From an uncultured Bacteroidales bacterium (GTDB taxonomy: Bacteria; Bacteroidota; Bacteroidia; Bacteroidales; UBA932), in the NCBI GenBank assembly GCA_946187365.1, contig CAMHRD010000082.1, positions 1 to 5,891 on the forward strand: DNA of 5,891 nucleotides. Direction: 5' to 3'. Made by a program: the position numbers and the translations under genes. Shown here in pieces: positions 5,727 to 5,891 of the stretch (positions are counted from its first letter, which is position 1; every line of letters begins with the position of its first letter). The notes under the pieces were generated by a model. It saw nothing but the letters and a program-made list of their open reading frames with translations, was not told where the DNA came from and did not search any database.

Positions 5727-5891
5727 ATGAAAGCGGTTCTCTTTTACTATTCACAGAGCGGCCAGGCTTTGAGGGCGGCGGAAAACATCTGCAAGGGATT
5801 TGAGAAGACAGATGTTATCTGCAAGGAGATTGTACCAAAGGAGCACTACCCGTTCCCGTGGAGCAGTAAAGAGTTCTTTGAGGTCTTTCCG
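5727..5891 (+). CDS. DarA-like (dialkylresorcinol-condensing family) flavodoxin-fold protein, 3' truncated by window
   Basis: Only the first 55 residues are in the window. The frame is open to the right edge. MKAVLFYYSQSGQALRAAENI is a first beta strand followed by a Y-S-Q-S-G-Q loop like the phosphate-binding loop of flavodoxins. The later YPFPWSSKEFFEVFP segment (residues 41-55) resembles the P-F-P-W-x-S/T-x-x-F-F motif I associate with Bacteroidota proteins annotated as dialkylresorcinol condensing enzyme (DarA). In flexirubin and dialkylresorcinol pathways DarA and the ketosynthase DarB join two acyl units into the resorcinol ring. The start follows the upstream stop by one base. Identity rests on a short recalled motif, so a general NAD(P)H/flavodoxin-type protein remains possible. 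Confidence 0.68.
   Translation, partial: MKAVLFYYSQSGQALRAAENICKGFEKTDVICKEIVPKEHYPFPWSSKEFFEVFP

Overview
The window is almost entirely coding on the + strand. It looks like chromosome of an anaerobic Bacteroidota, most likely Bacteroidales. The evidence is the Fmt and thiamine pyrophosphokinase sequence style, the lack of consistent Shine-Dalgarno sites, and a gene set and order typical of Bacteroidota aryl polyene/flexirubin-type clusters. Genes are packed with 0-1 base gaps or short overlaps. There is no intergenic stretch, and I see no RNA gene, terminator, promoter, CRISPR array or insertion sequence. No lineage below order can be read safely.

Layout. Positions 3-1043 are an open frame that enters from outside the window. 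Its first ~45 codons read as the helix-turn-helix start of a WYL-type transcriptional regulator. From about position 147 it is methionyl-tRNA formyltransferase (Fmt) without its first Rossmann strand. Codon use changes at the same place, so the join is a chimera, either in the assembly or in the genome. Positions 1021-1710 encode thiamine pyrophosphokinase. From 1712 to the right edge run seven genes of a polyketide/fatty-acid-like pathway: a hotdog dehydratase subunit lacking the usual His (1712-2143), a complete FabF-type ketosynthase (2144-3337), a ketosynthase-like chain-length factor with no catalytic triad (3334-4314), an exported LolA-like protein (4311-4937), a small exported protein of unknown function (4915-5355), a second hotdog subunit that has the His but lacks the Glu (5357-5725), and the start of a DarA-like flavodoxin-fold gene (5727-edge).

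How they work together. The ketosynthase plus chain-length factor probably extend an acyl-ACP-bound chain. The two hotdog proteins probably form one heterodimeric dehydratase whose active site takes one residue from each partner, so that polyene double bonds are made without reduction. The LolA-like and small exported proteins probably handle the product, or its lipid carrier, in the periplasm or at the outer membrane. The DarA-like gene points to a dialkylresorcinol head group, as in flexirubins. Ketoreductase, ACP, acyl/aryl-ACP ligase, DarB-type ketosynthase and ammonia-lyase genes would be expected to the right of the window. The cluster class is known. The points most worth checking are the Fmt chimera and the complementary, individually incomplete dehydratase pair.
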